DNA of 64,000 nt, taken from positions 2,107,501 through 2,171,500 of the forward strand of contig JAQPZY010001501.1 in the NCBI GenBank assembly GCA_029931535.1, written 5' to 3'. Both the position numbers and the translations under genes were made by a program. This document shows, piece after piece, positions 46,577-59,530 of the stretch (positions within the stretch are counted from its first letter, which is position 1; every line of letters starts with the position of its first letter). A model generated the notes under the pieces. It saw only the letters and a list, made by a program, of their open reading frames with translations, was not told the origin of the DNA and ran no database searches. Origin of the DNA: Margaritifera margaritifera. Its lineage: Eukaryota; Mollusca; Bivalvia; Unionida; Margaritiferidae.

Positions 46577-47463
46577 TTTTTTATTAACCCCCACTTCAAG
46601 AAACAGACTGTATACAGGATCATTCACTCCGTTTGTCTTTCCGTCCATCCATTAATGCCTCCGCCAGTCCTTTAAGTATTGGCAGCAGATGCATGTGCTA
46701 TTCATTTAAGGATTCACATTTTATTTTTTAAGTTCATCGAAGCATTACTCTAAAACGCGATGTGCAAACTTTATTATGATCTGCTGTTGATACTAAAGCT
46801 TGCAGAGAGGTTGCTTTTTTATTGTTGTTTTGGTTCATGGTCAGTCCTTATAATTAAATATTGCACCTGTAAACGACAGAATAACTGGAATTATGTCAAC
46901 AAATCTATAAAATATTTCATTCTAACTGCCGTTTTTCCCAGTGAATAAATACATTAAAACTAGCAATTAATATCGTCATGCACATACTGCGAATCAGAAA
47001 GTTACTAGTACTTTCCTGGCAAACGGGCACAAATTGACCTCTTGTAGGTAAAATCATCATACCTTCCGCCTCTATCCGACATTTAAGTTTTTGTAAACAA
47101 AATTAAACTATGGTGGATAAATCCGCAAATGATGAAAATGCAAAATCATTTCTTATTTGCCTAATTTTCTTTACTCATGATAACCAATCTCTAAATTAGG
47201 GAGCAATTAGCGTAAAACGTTCGCTCCTTAAAAACGAGTTATTTTCTTTCCGCAATTCTTCAGTATAATGAAAATTATATAGATATATTCCTAATACGAA
47301 GACTTTTTACACACACAAATACACACACAGACACACAGACACAGAGGAGTTGTGGTGTCGCCATCGTGAATGGACCTGAGACAGTGAACGAACTGATATA
47401 CATGCTCAGTATAGAAACACCGATTTGTGTTGATAACAGTTGATAAGAACTCTGTTAAAGAAG
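46576..47463. other. non-coding stretch, no gene seen
   Basis: No recognisable domain. A short ACACAC tract lies near 47310-47342. Confidence 0.55.
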
Positions 47464-47490
47464 AAAAAAAAAAAAAAAAAAAAAAAAAAA
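47464..47490. repeat. poly(A) tract
   Basis: About 27 A. Confidence 0.9.
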
Positions 47491-47827
47491 CCAACAGGGA
47501 ACAGGGACTGTCTGAGATTACTATCAACAAAGAATGTTTTCTTTGCAAAAGAACTAGGAGGAAACAAACACGAATGACCCGATGGAATGGCATATAGAAA
47601 TGCCGCATAGAATTCAGACAGATGAAATAAATATATTTCTAATTAATAACATCTATGAAAATGAGAGACAGATAGACAGACAGACGGAGATCGCCATGCT
47701 GCAAATCTCGATAAATAAACGTGGCTAGACCCACTTTTGAAAGAAATAATCAGGCTAGACTTCCGAATTTTGATCTATCCCGTTACGATTTCACTCCTAC
47801 GCTTTATCCGGGTTCATTGGCCTTGAC

Positions 47828-47880
47828 TTTATTACCAAAACACGTTGAGTACTTTCTTACCAAAACACGTTGAGTACTTC
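47828..47880. repeat. 23-bp direct repeat, 2 copies
   Basis: TACCAAAACACGTTGAGTAC followed by TT occurs twice head to tail. Confidence 0.85.
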
Positions 47881-47959
47881 CCCATGAATCATAACAAAGC
47901 TTAAGCTGAACTTTTCGCCCAACAACTTTTCGATCAGCAAGGACTGATTGCAATTTGAA

Positions 47960-47976
47960 TGGGGGGGGGGGGGGGA
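47960..47976. repeat. poly(G) tract
   Basis: About 17 G with G-rich flank (GAGGGGGCGAGGGGG). On the plus strand this could form a G-quadruplex. Confidence 0.8.
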
Positions 47977-48453
47977 GGGGGCGAGGGGGAGCAGCTAAAA
48001 TGATTAAACTTAAAGTCTATAAAAAAATTTTTTTATTTCAATTACAATTGGAACTGAAAAGAATGTGTACTTTTACTTTTATCAAGTTTTCTTTAGAGCA
48101 CAATTTTATACAAAACATGAAAATGCGACTTGTTTACAAGCGAAACGATGCCCACCTATTCGGTACAGCTTTAATAATCGACTCCCTATGACCATGCCAG
48201 ATGTTTTTGTTTTTTTTAAATGGTATGTCTACGTGTTGAAATGACATCTGGAGGAGAATTGTGGAATGTCAGGACTCACACATCTGTCTCTCTCTCTCTG
48301 CATATCATTTAAAGTTTGATTGGTCGTACTTTATCTGTATAGCATTTTCAGAGTTTAGAGTTTTTTATGTTAAATTAAGTACCATCATTCACAGCATTTT
48401 TTTAACACTGTACGCATGATTTGCAATGTTTGGTACACTTACATGTGTAACCT

Positions 48454-48468
48454 CCCCCCCCCCCCCCC

Positions 48469-48501
<33 letters not shown>
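48454..48501. repeat. poly(C)-poly(A) compound tract
   Basis: About 16 C followed directly by about 32 A. Confidence 0.93.
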
Positions 48502-48505
<4 letters not shown>

Positions 48506-48789
48506 AAAAGGGCCTGAACAATCAGATCACTGGAAATCGTAATGGAAAAAAATAAAAATGTAAATATACTTGAGCAAATTATTTACAACGCATCTGTCTA
48601 TCACAGAACAGAAATGTTGGTTTTCTGTACATGCACTTTTTTTTTTTTTTTTGGTAATGTAGCTTAAATTTTACTTGCTTACAACTCCAAAATACATAGC
48701 TCTTAGACGGTCTGCAACAGTTGCCACACGTATAATTATTATTATTGATTATGTGCTTAAAGTAGTAGATACTAATATATATACTGGTA

Positions 48790-48794
<5 letters not shown>

Positions 48795-48850
<56 letters not shown>
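48795..48850. repeat. (TA)n microsatellite
   Basis: About 28 TA units. Confidence 0.96.
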
Positions 48851-48853
<3 letters not shown>

Positions 48854-50593
48854 AATGTTATACCTTTGACCCTAATGTTCTTTCTTTGTGTTACAAGTAA
48901 GGTTAAGATAGGCATTATTTGTAAATAATTGAAGCAACAGATTTTGACACCATGCATGCAAAAACATAATCTGACCTTTTCACCAGGTTGTTTATTTAGC
49001 TAATACTGAATGACTGACATCAATGTGTTAAGTGGCAATGCACGGATGTAAAATGAGACGTCGTAATTGAGTCATACCAAAAGTGCACGTATACGACAAA
49101 AGTTAAACTACTTGAAATTTGCGAAATTTTATATTCGAGAGGTAATCAAATCCGTGCAATATTTCACGATACAGGGATTCCTAGGCTCAAGAAATTCAAT
49201 TACGTTCAACAATCATAAGAACAAATTAAAATAAAGCAATTAATGTTTTTTTTTTAAATCCCACTTTAATGTTATACCCATGCTTGCTCAACATGAAAAT
49301 ACAATTCCTGCTTCAAATAGACTACCGTATCTACTTCGTGTGCCCATAGCTACTGACATTTATTCTAGGCAAATGTTTTCGGGGGGGGGGGGGGAGGGGG
49401 TAAGGAGGTAGGGGAGGGGGTTGTTTTATTTTTTCCAAACCAATCAGTGTATTGAATACAGCGGAGCCTGTGAGCTTTTTTGAAATCTGATACTCGTTAT
49501 TACTTTTATTTTTTTCTTTGCTTCAGTTTAGCATAAATTATTTCTTCGTGCAGTTTGTACTTGCAACCAGATTTACTAATATTAATATGCAGAGTCAGTA
49601 GCCAATATTAAAGTGTCCATTTCCCATGATGGAATTATGCACCATCGTCCTCTGCGGCCTCTAAATGTGTTGACTTCTATGGACAGTAGCCACACATGAA
49701 TGGATCCATTAAACACAGTAAATATAAACTAAACAGCTCCAAATGAGTTCAAAATTATAATAAAACTGTATTCTGACTTCAAATATTGTATAAATCAGCA
49801 AGTTCGTCATATTTGGCAAAAGATGTGAACTGAAAACTCCGCATACATACTTAAGAACATCAAACACGCGGCTGGAGAGTGGCATCCATGTTGGTATCCG
49901 AGTAGCGTTGACTGGAAGTGAGATCGATAAACTGTATGATAGATAATTCGTTGCATTGTTTGGTTGCTATCTTGATCGCCTCTTCCGTTGATGCCGCCTC
50001 GCCTTTCCCGTTGTATCAGCTTGATTTCATGGCACTCCCTAACCGACAAGAATTTTTTTTATGAGGAAATCACATTCGAGTTTATCCTTTCAAATGCGAT
50101 TCTTAATCAGGTCATAAATATACGCAGTGTTTATTGCTTGGTATCTCGAACAGTCGACATATTACGACACGTAGAGTATGGAATGTAAAAAGCAGCAAAA
50201 ATTGCGAAAAGGTCAATTAAAAACTTTTATCAGTATATAAATAAATACTCATCGATGCAGAAAAATGTAAAGAAATGGTAACTCATTTGTTCCAATAATC
50301 AGAGTGACTTTATTGTTTTTTTTAACATAAGTAATCAGATAGATCGACAGATAGAGGGACAGGTCAGAATGTGTCGAGTTGACACAAAGTCGGCTAATAA
50401 AACACACCCCTATCTCTGGTATAGTAGTATTTTTTACTTCATTGATACTTAGTGCACTTCGTTTACCTGGATAATCTAATTTTCCTTTGTGATTCATGGC
50501 AGTTATAATTGTTTTAAGGTTTCCTTTCAAAATTTGTCCATGTTTTCTGTTGTTGACATAAGAGTCTCAAAATTACGACTATTTGAAACCGTA
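48851..50593. other. non-coding stretch; poly(G) at 49381-49394
   Basis: No recognisable gene. A second G-rich tract (GGGGGAGGGGG.. to about 49421) again has quadruplex potential. The minus frame at 49807-50049 has no family. Confidence 0.5.
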
Positions 50594-51888
50594 TGAGGGG
50601 TATTTGAGAAGTTCTGAATATTTTGTGATAACTTTCTTGTTTCCTTGAACCTGTCAATAAATGTAATGCCGATCGATAAACAAAAAGAAGCTATATAAAA
50701 TGATTTCCAACTGCCCATGCAGCACGCAGACACCTGCAAATATATGACTGTGACGTAACATAGGTAAATGACAGCGTAAATTGTGCACGCAAGTGACCAG
50801 TCTTCAGTTCTAATGAAGAAATATATGGCACCATCACCAAAACTGTGTAGTTTATGCCACAGACTAGAATTCTAAATTGTAGTGGTTACATATGAGCGGT
50901 ATTTAACAAGTTATAAACAGTATTGCGCAGCCAAAAATCATTTGAAGCATAAATCAAAGCTGTATGCAGTATGTGGCAAAGTTTGGATGTTGTGCCCCTG
51001 ATGGCTGATTTATGCATCCGTGTATTGTCAAGGAGTATATGGATACATCGAGTACCGGTGCGCGGACGGGTGGTTCATTAGAGCTACACAGTTTTTGGCA
51101 ACACTTTGGAGGCATAAAAATGTCCAACGACGCTGGCAGAGTCAGGCACAAGTGCCTGTATAACTGTGCCTTTTTGCACCGAAAATAAATGCGTATAAAA
51201 CTGACTTAACAGTCCGATTACGTAGAGTAATTTGTGGTCTCTACTTGTTTATCTGATCCAAACTTGTTTAGTTCCTCTTGAGTTAGCTTCAAAAAAAGTA
51301 AATCCATGTTTCATCACCTGTGACAATCTAATTCAAACGTTGCTGGTCACTTTTTTCATATTAGGCGAGTAGCTGTTTGGGGATTTCAACCCGAGTCTGT
51401 TTTTGATCAGCCGTCTACAAATGCTGGATCCATATTGCACAAACCTTTCTGAGTTTCAATTGATTCTTCGATATATTCAAAATATCCGACAAATTAATGC
51501 CTATAATAATATAAATATCTTTCATTGTGTATCGTATATCTTTATCAATTGCCCCTTTCAAAGCAGCCATTTCCCGCTCACCAATCGCAGACAACGTGGG
51601 TCTTCTTCCATGGATTCGAGATCATCTTTAAAACGATGAAACCACCTGAAAATTGTAGGATATGGTAAAGAATTTCATCCGTAACCTTTATTAAAGTTGA
51701 CCATGATATCAGTCATAGTGTACCCTAAGAGCGCCCGGATTTTACAGTATACTGTTAGTTCAATAGCAGAATTGTTTCTCCTTCTCCGATATTTTTACGT
51801 CACTGTTATTACCTATGTTGCGTCACAGGCATATATCTGAAACCAGAAAGTTATAACAACATATTCTGAGCTTTTCAAATACCCCTGG
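50594..51888 (-). mobile_element. mariner-type DNA transposon, bounded copy 2 (1295 bp)
   Basis: The left end is TGAGGGGTATTTGAGAAG and the right end, read on the minus strand, is CCAGGGGTATTTGAAAAG. TA dinucleotides flank both (50592-50593 and 51889-51890), as expected for a mariner TA duplication. The inverted repeat continues for about 40 bp (ATAACTTTCT). After that the right end lacks about 110 bp that the left end carries before the GTGACGTAACATAGGTAA block. The transposase runs on the minus strand. Confidence 0.88.
50940..51800 (-). pseudogene. mariner transposase of copy 2, broken
   Basis: The minus strand near 51018-51042 reads ILLDNTRMHKSAI, equivalent to the second catalytic Asp region LLHDNTPAHESAI in copy 1. 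Upstream, near 51790, the TCGGAGAAGGAGAAAC sequence matches the start of the copy 1 transposase. Near 51590-51620 the Met-Glu-Glu-Asp linker region is recognisable. Stops and frameshifts break the frame. It is the same family as the copy at 9.2 kb but independently decayed. Confidence 0.75.
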
Positions 51889-51890
51889 TA

Positions 51891-52336
51891 CAATGTACTC
51901 CTACTGATTATTTGCTCTATACAAAAAACTGAATAAACTGTGCACTTCTTGAGGAGTTAGAACGAGTGAAATATTATATTTCTTGAGTGTTCTTTATAAA
52001 TATGTGCACTTAATCTTCAGTATCATAGTACTTCATTTAGTAATGATACATAAGCGATGAAACTCTGATGATAATAGTAAAATTTCACTTTTATTGCAAA
52101 AAGAACATTAGCCACATATGCTAGGTCCCGACGTTCTATTGATTTTATCATCATTTACCATAAAAAAGATGTCTTCTGATTTAATTGAATTGATCCCTCC
52201 CAGATCTGATGAATCGAATGATTTTAGTGAGAATTACTATAAATACTGGAACAATGTGTGTACATAAGTTAACTGCTCAGCACAGAGTTCTAATATCTTG
52301 GTTCTAGGAATCCTGAATTGACTAAAGGCACCTCCC
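51891..52336. other. non-coding stretch, no gene seen
   Basis: AT-rich, with no recognisable signal. Confidence 0.5.
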
Positions 52337-52563
<227 letters not shown>

Positions 52564-52872
52564 GTAAGTCAACTATCATATCACAAACATTCCAACGGAT
52601 TTCCGCCCAATCTGATCACCCAGCTATATGTAAATGTTCATCTAATTGCATTCGTTTTAGGTAGCGATTGATAGTCGCACACGATTTTGTCTAACAGAGT
52701 AGGTCACCGAGGCATATGTATTGGTATAACAAGTACAATTTCAAATCTTCCTTAATTCGACATTTTTCGTCCGATTTTCATTAAACTTTATTAACTCACT
52801 TAAATATATTCAATCAGAATGATATTTTCTCAGAAATAACTCCAGTTTTTAAAGAAATAAATATGCTAATTA
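52564..52872. other. non-coding stretch, no gene seen
   Basis: No recognisable signal. Confidence 0.5.
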
Positions 52873-53062
52873 GTGGGCGGTAACGCTGTTGGTAGAGGAT
52901 CAGACTCGTAATCCAAGGGTCGCGGCTTCGATACCCGCCCAGGCCATCCCGGGTCGGCTGCCTCAATAAGACCTTGAGAACGGCACGCAGCTCTCATTTC
53001 CTCGGCATGATATCGACGAGAATATGGCAAAAGCTCTGTCAGAAACCAACCAAAAATAACCG
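52873..53062 (+). mobile_element. tRNA-derived SINE, second family
   Basis: A tRNA-like head with A box TAACGCTGTTGGTAGAGGA and B box GGCTTCGATACCC (52924-52936) leads into a body AGACCTTGAGAACGGCACGC and tail AGAAACCAACCAAAAATAAC. Spacing of A and B boxes is tRNA-like. The body differs from the SINE at 23.0 kb while the CCAACCAAAA tail is similar in kind. Confidence 0.72.
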
Positions 53063-53215
53063 TGTTATGCACTGAAGTTATTACTTGATTTACGCGGAAA
53101 GTTAAGGTAATTTAACGTCAATGTAAAACATTTACCTTGGTATTACCTTAAAAAATATAATAAAGTTTCTAGATACTACAAATTTTACATGCAGATAGGA
53201 AGGCACAGTCCATTT

Positions 53216-53221
<6 letters not shown>

Positions 53222-53278
<57 letters not shown>
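53222..53278. repeat. (TA)n microsatellite
   Basis: About 28 TA units. Confidence 0.97.
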
Positions 53279-53287
<9 letters not shown>

Positions 53288-54580
53288 GCAAGGAGAGAGA
53301 GGGTGCATAGAAAAGACAGAATTAGTGCAATCAAAATTTATGTTTGCGTAAAAAGCTCACAAGGGCGAATAGATGTGCATTATGCAAAAGGACTTGGTGT
53401 ATGTGAATTTGCGAATTACTAATGTCGACAAAGCAAATTTGCCTGGATTAATTTTGGTTAGATGGCTTTTTACTTTGGATAAAAAAGGGAAGGGAAAAAA
53501 CATTTAATGAATCAGACAACGCCACAACTAAGTGCGTGTCTAAAGGTGTCAAATAACGCCCTTGACTATGTGCGTGTTTAAAGGTATTGTTCAGGAAAGA
53601 ATATTCTCAGTTAAAAAAAAATTTAAAAGCGTAGGAATATAATCCAGCCTTTGTGTTAGTGTGGTGCTGTATACATTCTGAAGTTGTCATACATAACTCA
53701 ATCAGATAAAAGTTGAAATGTGATAATGATTGCTTTATTGCATAGAAGAGTTAGACGCATTATTCAAGTCCACTCCTACTTGTATTGCATTTCTCTATGT
53801 TAGTCGTGAAAACTGTGCAGCACGCTATAAAACCTCTAAAACGCATAACTTTCAGTTCCAAGGATGCTCGAAACTGGCCTTTCAGGAAGTAAAGTTTACA
53901 AAAATAAAGGCGTGTATATGTGAGACAGACAGAGATGATATCGCTGACAAGAAATATTTCAAATACAGAAAACGAAACGAATCAGTTCAATTTGGGTATT
54001 TATGTAGATATTAAAACATATTTAAACCTTAAAAAAATTTCTGTATTAAAATGTGTTATCAAGTCTAAATAATAAAGGGAAAGTATAGAACATAAATATC
54101 AAAAAAAAAAAAAAAAAAAAAATTGAGTAGTAGCGTGTCGTTATGTGTTTTCTTTTGTTTGGATGTTTCGTTGACAGACACAATAATTACATGTATTAAG
54201 GCAGTGAGTTCATTTTGATATCATCGTAATTATCTTAAATTGATGTAATAGAGCCCTCAGTTTGAAGGACATAATACACTTCGACAAGAAATCGTCCTCG
54301 GTAAAACACTGCTTACAAGCATGTATTAACTATATAAATAGCTTGCTGAGCACGTGATATCCGGTGAACATGTCATAAAGCTGCTCTTATTGTATTACCA
54401 GACGACAATAACACAATTTTGCTATATTGCAACTATATTTGTATAAACTTTCTTTTTAAAAAAAAATCCATAAATAAGCAATATACATAAAACTAGAGAT
54501 GATTTATTTATCAAGAGAAAAAAGCAAAGCAACTTAACTTGATTCTGACAGATCGATATTGCAGTGAAAGAGAAAATAAT
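53279..54580. other. non-coding, one weak plus-strand frame, poly(A) at 54101-54122
   Basis: A 94-codon plus frame (53730-54014) reads without obvious low complexity (ALFKSTPTCIAFLYVSRENC) but belongs to no recognised family and has no clear splice context. It is kept as unassigned. CGCCCTTGACTATGTGCGTG and the preceding CGCCACAACTAAGTGCGTG form a small diverged duplication near 53520-53580. Confidence 0.35.
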
Positions 54581-54585
54581 ATTCG

Positions 54586-54642
54586 AACTTGAGACCTTTG
54601 GCACATAAATCGTCCACTCGGCCAGCTGAGCTACAATGATTA
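54586..54642 (-). mobile_element. tRNA-like sequence (SINE head or tRNA pseudogene)
   Basis: The minus strand reads ATTGTAGCTCAGCTGGCCGA, a standard A box, and CTCAAGTTCGAATATT, a B box, at tRNA spacing. The stems could not all be paired by eye and no clear acceptor stem was seen. It is therefore likelier to be a SINE head or pseudogene than a working tRNA. Confidence 0.5.
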
Positions 54643-54934
54643 TGGTAAATATTGTTTTATAGGAGGGAAGAACACCTATAAAAGTGCAAAATTGCAAAAA
54701 GAATGTCTTATTTAATTCGTTGTATAAGTTGTAAATAAATCAGTAATTCATGGTGGTGGGGGGGGGGATTTTAAAGAAGTTCGGATTTGATTTATGCACA
54801 ATAGGTCAAAACATGTTGTCTTTTTGAAACTTATTTTTTCCATTTGAGAATAGGCCTTTTTGGGGACAAAAAGTTGACCTTGTCCTTTTCTTTACCTTAT
54901 TCAGATACAGAAGCACGAGGTCCTACCGGTTCAT

Positions 54935-54940
<6 letters not shown>
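54643..54940. other. non-coding stretch
   Basis: No recognisable signal. Short poly(G) near 54758-54768. Confidence 0.5.
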
Positions 54941-54982
<42 letters not shown>

Positions 54983-55020
54983 GCGCGCGCACGCACGCAC
55001 GCACGCACGCAAACACACAC
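54941..55020. repeat. (AC)n/(GC)n/(ACGC)n compound microsatellite
   Basis: About 20 AC units, then alternating GC and GCAC units, then AC. It is purine-pyrimidine alternating throughout, so it has Z-DNA potential. Confidence 0.95.
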
Positions 55021-56038
55021 ATGGATACAGAGTGTTTTATACAGACAACTTGTCAAACCAAATCGATTAGACTGCTTTTAACTTTTTAAAATGTGCTTAA
55101 TAAAGAATAAATAAATAAACATCAATCACAAACTTACAAGTAATAGAACGAACTTTAAAAACATAAATACACAGAGATGATCTTGTTTTAGTTTCTGGTC
55201 TCTGATAGCTGGAAATGATCGAGTCAAAACATGCAATGTCCTACCCACAACCACGGAAACTGTAGTTAGGTCCTGGTGGATAGCTCTGCAAGCATGTGTC
55301 CCAAAAAAACAAGATTCAAAACAGCACTGCAAGAGTGTCAAGTGCCTAGAAAATTCCAGTCATTTAATTAGGTGGCAGGGGACAGTTTCGTAAATTGGCA
55401 TCTGTCAAATTTCTTAACTTAAAGCTATGATGTGACTTTTTGAGCTATTATTGTTTAATAATTAAAGATATGGATATATTTGTGAATTAGTTGTTTCGGG
55501 CTTGTGTTGTTCTTCAAATTGATGTGAGGCATGTACACCTCCCATAGTCAGTTCACAGTATGTAGGCAGTGAAATACCAATAGTCGGCTAGGAAGCAGAG
55601 CTAGCTACCCATAATAGTAAACATGTGGATTCAAGGCAAGAAGAATATCTCAAAAACGGCTTGGATGGCAACTATTTTGAATTGCATCAAGCTGTTTAGT
55701 ACACAATGTTTTGGGGAAAAATCACCTAGGAAAAGGGCTTGTGTTTGCACTGTGAGCATCACTTGGTGTCAAAAATGACCTTCGGACGTGAAAAATGCAG
55801 GTATAAATTTGGGGTTGGGGTGCATAAACTTCTTTTGCTATGAACTGCCATTGACTTGTCAGGTCAAGTGAATACTATTTTTATGCTTTGTTTTAATATA
55901 GCTATCCAAAAATATGGACCTTTCTGACCTCACTTGTGTATTTTATTTTTTATGATTTTTTTATATTAGGCTAGTGGATGCGGCATTAAATTTGTGCATA
56001 AAAACTGTCCCTTGCACCCTTAGATTTAAATGTTGAAA
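55021..56038. other. non-coding stretch, no gene seen
   Basis: No recognisable domain on either strand. Confidence 0.5.
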
Positions 56039-56040
56039 TA

Positions 56041-56250
56041 CCGTCTATACTCGGTTATAAGTTGAGTCCAACTGCACAGATCCAAATCTGCCGTCGCATA
56101 ATATGTCGGCAGGTCTGGGCCTATGCAGTTTATTAGGAATAATCAGTAGAACAAACGACATAGACCTTGATTTGCCGGATCATTATGCGACGGCTGACCA
56201 GGGTCTAAGTGGTTTGCAGTTGGACTTGACTAATAAGCGAGTATAGACGG
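56041..56250. mobile_element. MITE-like element with TA flanks (210 bp)
   Basis: Starts CCGTCTATACTCGGTTATAA and ends with the inverse of CCGTCTATACTCGCTTATTA. TA dinucleotides lie directly outside both ends (56039-56040, 56251-56252). The inverted arms continue with AGTCCAACTGCA in both and, further in, GCCGTCGCATAAT. Short length, long arms, no coding sequence and TA flanks fit a non-autonomous Tc1/mariner-type element. Its ends differ from those of the two mariner copies here. Confidence 0.82.
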
Positions 56251-56305
56251 TACTATTCTTATTGCCACAATGCAAACGAGGACAAACACCTTATTCACAC
56301 CCACC

Positions 56306-56515
56306 TTTAAGAGGTATGGTTTTCATACTGTCACCTTTAACAGGTATGGATTTCATACTGTCACCTTTAAGAGGTATGGATTTCATACTGTCGCCTTTAA
56401 GAGGTATGGATTTCATACTGTCGCCTTTAAGAGGTATGGATTTCATACTGTCGCCTTTAAGAGGTATGGATTTCATACTGTCGCCTTTAAGAGGTATGGA
56501 TTTCATACTGTCGCG
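56306..56515. repeat. 30-bp satellite, 7 units
   Basis: TTTAAGAGGTATGGATTTCA followed by TACTGTCGCC repeats every 30 bp from 56306. The first two units are slightly diverged (GGTTTTC, CAGGTATGG, TCACC). The period is a multiple of three, so three frames stay open, including GMDFILSPLR repeats. There is no sign that these are expressed. Confidence 0.96.
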
Positions 56516-56707
56516 TGCAAAATAGGACTTAAGCTTATAATAACTCGTGTTCAAATTTCTGGTAAAACAATGATTCAAATTTGTTCTCCGAACGAGAGAG
56601 TGGACTAATTCCCATTAGGGAGATAGTAGGAATGCATTTTAATAAATATTACAGATATGGCTGATGAGGTGACAATAATGTTTGACGATTTAACTATTTC
56701 CTTCTTG

Positions 56708-56710
<3 letters not shown>

Positions 56711-56798
<88 letters not shown>
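56711..56798. repeat. (GA)n microsatellite
   Basis: About 43 GA units. Confidence 0.97.
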
Positions 56799-56801
<3 letters not shown>

Positions 56802-56951
56802 ATGGAGGAGAAAATAAAAACAATGTACGCATGCAGAACACTTTCGAAACAAAAAATTTCAGGTATATATTACTCTCTTTCGTGCATAAATTTAAATCTT
56901 ACCGAATTAATTATCCTCGTAATTTCATATTTCACTGTCATCATATCTGGT

Positions 56952-56952
<1 letters not shown>

Positions 56953-57026
<74 letters not shown>
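56953..57026. repeat. (GA)n microsatellite
   Basis: About 36 GA units with one interruption near the end, 155 bp after the previous GA tract. Confidence 0.96.
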
Positions 57027-57027
<1 letters not shown>

Positions 57028-59481
57028 GCTACGATTTAAGCGCAATTTATTTAATTCAATAGCGTGTAGGCCCAAAAAAAATGAAAAAAAGACAGGTACA
57101 GGATACACTTGACTTATTTTTACTATCTGATGTGACACGGTGAATTCAAACAGGACGTTTGTATTAACAATCTTCTTATACTCAGAGTTGTGTAAGTAGG
57201 CCCTAGTAATTATCTTCTTGCTTGTGACTTTTGAAAGAATTATTGATAAACAGATGTACTGGCGATAACAAATGGAATCAAGTATAACTGCGAGAATGTA
57301 AGTATTAATTTTGTTCATATATTTTAAAAAAAATTTAATTCAATTAGCTTTTAAAAGCTCAAATAGTATCCTAATTTCCGCTGTGTCTTACTGTAAGCAT
57401 TGCAGGCCAACGCATGTCTGGAAAGTACTTCGCATTGTAAATATCACCTCCAACAAGAAAGGCAGAAATAGATATTTAATTATTGAATATAGCAGAGATA
57501 TTTGATGATTCGTGTGTGTGTGTGTCACATTATTAGGTTATTACCTCTTTTATTAACCACCACCCACCACCCCACCTTGAACCAGATACCGAACAGTACC
57601 AGATACAGAACGTGTTGCCTTTAGCAGCCTAAGTGTTGTTTATTTCTAATCCCACGTAAGTTTACGCATATTTATAGGATGTCAAACATGTAGGTACGTT
57701 TTTGGGTCAACATACCAGCTTCTTTAACTCGGGCTTTTTTTTTTTGTTTTTTTTTTGTTATTGCAAATGATCGAACTTTTCATGAGAAAAAATACCACGA
57801 TATCCCATAGCGCTTCCTTCCTTACTCAAAAAGTGTCATTTATACGGATAGATAAACCGAAGCAATGCAGCGTGTTGCTGTAAGAATCACAATGACATGT
57901 TTTCCAAACATAAATATCTTCTTTCATCACTCAGTTTAAACAATAATGACGTGTTTTTCTTATCACGACAAACCATAAACTTTTTCTTTTTCAAGTGAAA
58001 ACGGTGTGCATATAAAACCATATCACTACAGAACTGTATCCTTACATCACGAATGCTTTCTTATGAAAACAGTGTACATATACAATCATATCCCTAAATA
58101 ACTTTATCCTTACACCATGTATGCTTATTTCTTATCAATCTAGGTCACGTAATTAAATGGTAGATGATACAAAATGAATGAACAGTTTATTTATTTACTT
58201 GAAAATTTCAAATAAAGCACACAAGCAACTACTTTTTGTATCACTCTTATTTTTTATATGTCCCTTAATGAATACAAAGAAACCATTGAATAAGCTTCCA
58301 TGTATACATAAAATACTCATACTCTTTGTTCTTTCTAAAACAACATACAACGGTCACGGCTTTGATCATTATTGATGACCAATTCAGGATGGTCGTGTGC
58401 ACTGTATAACATACAAAACTATCATAAAATCGTTATGTGAGCTACATTCACCAAGACACAGCTAAACATTGACAGTCGTATTTTTAAAATGTGCATTAGC
58501 AGGGGTGGATCAAGGAGAGAGTGGAGCCGGCTTGTGCCCGCACCTCCTTTAGAAAATGAGTGCGAAACAACCGGAACGTTTCCTAGATTAAGTTTCTCTT
58601 TTACCGTTAGATGGTTAAAAATATGCCCTGGAAACACTTAGAATACAGACGATTCCGGTGGCTTCGCCCCATGGCTTCCATCCTACAGACCCCTTGCCTA
58701 CTAACTTAGGAACCCCCCCCCCCCCCAACAGAAAAAAAAGTAAAAACGAGATTCCTTATGGATCCGCCCCTGATTAGATGCTATCTTGTATTTTTTATGA
58801 TATTAGGTATCGAAAAATATCACATAGATTCAGTTTTTATTCGAGAAGGGTAAAAATAAAAAATTTATCGTAGACATGTAAGTGCCGTTCGGTTCAGCGG
58901 GAGACGGTTACGGTGTTGTAAGAGACTATCCACCGGTGAATAATGACACTTATGGATTTGTATGATTCATTTTATACGAACCAAGTTATACGATACAGAT
59001 AGGTGAGATATTATTCATATATATTAAATTGCATTCTTTTTAATAACAAATCTTGTTTTCAATGTCAGTGTCTGAACTAAATAATTTTGTTTGGTAAATG
59101 GTACCGTGAACTGCCTCTTAAATCTGAAAGAGAGAGAGGGAGGGAGGTACACTGTGGCAGGTATACATCATATCACAAAATGCAGAAAAGAAATTGAAAC
59201 TGTTTATTTCAGAGTATATTTAAATTTCAAATATATAAAATGTCACTGACTTTAATCAATTTAGTAAGCAACTCGTGCAATATAAGAGTTTTATGATACG
59301 TATGTGATATTATGTTTGTGTAAGTCATTTTCTTTTAATTTAAAAGACGGTAAAGGACATTTTATGCCAGTATAAAGATTGTTTTCATTTGAAATACATA
59401 TATAAAACCAAATATTTATGATAATATAGATTTCATATTCAGATAAGGACAAACAGAATCATATGTATATTGATCAAACAC

Positions 59482-59485
<4 letters not shown>
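57027..59485. other. non-coding stretch; poly(C) at 58710-58726
   Basis: No recognisable gene. Short poly(T) near 57738-57768, and a poly(C) run on a boundary of A-rich sequence. Confidence 0.5.

Positions 59486-59530
<45 letters not shown>

Noticed and set aside
46364..46675. Poly-Asn and poly-Ile frames
   Set aside because: Translation of (ATT)n/(AAT)n. The frames at 60678-61054 are rejected for the same reason.
54586..54642. Functional tRNA gene on the minus strand
   Set aside because: A and B boxes are present but a complete cloverleaf with acceptor stem pairing could not be drawn, so it is listed only as tRNA-like.
56262..56608. Repeat proteins in three frames over the 30-bp satellite
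   Set aside because: A 30-bp period keeps any stop-free frame open. The flanks show no coding signal or start context.
56711..57112. Arg-Glu repeat frame of 133 codons
   Set aside because: Translation of two (GA)n tracts joined by unique sequence without family features.
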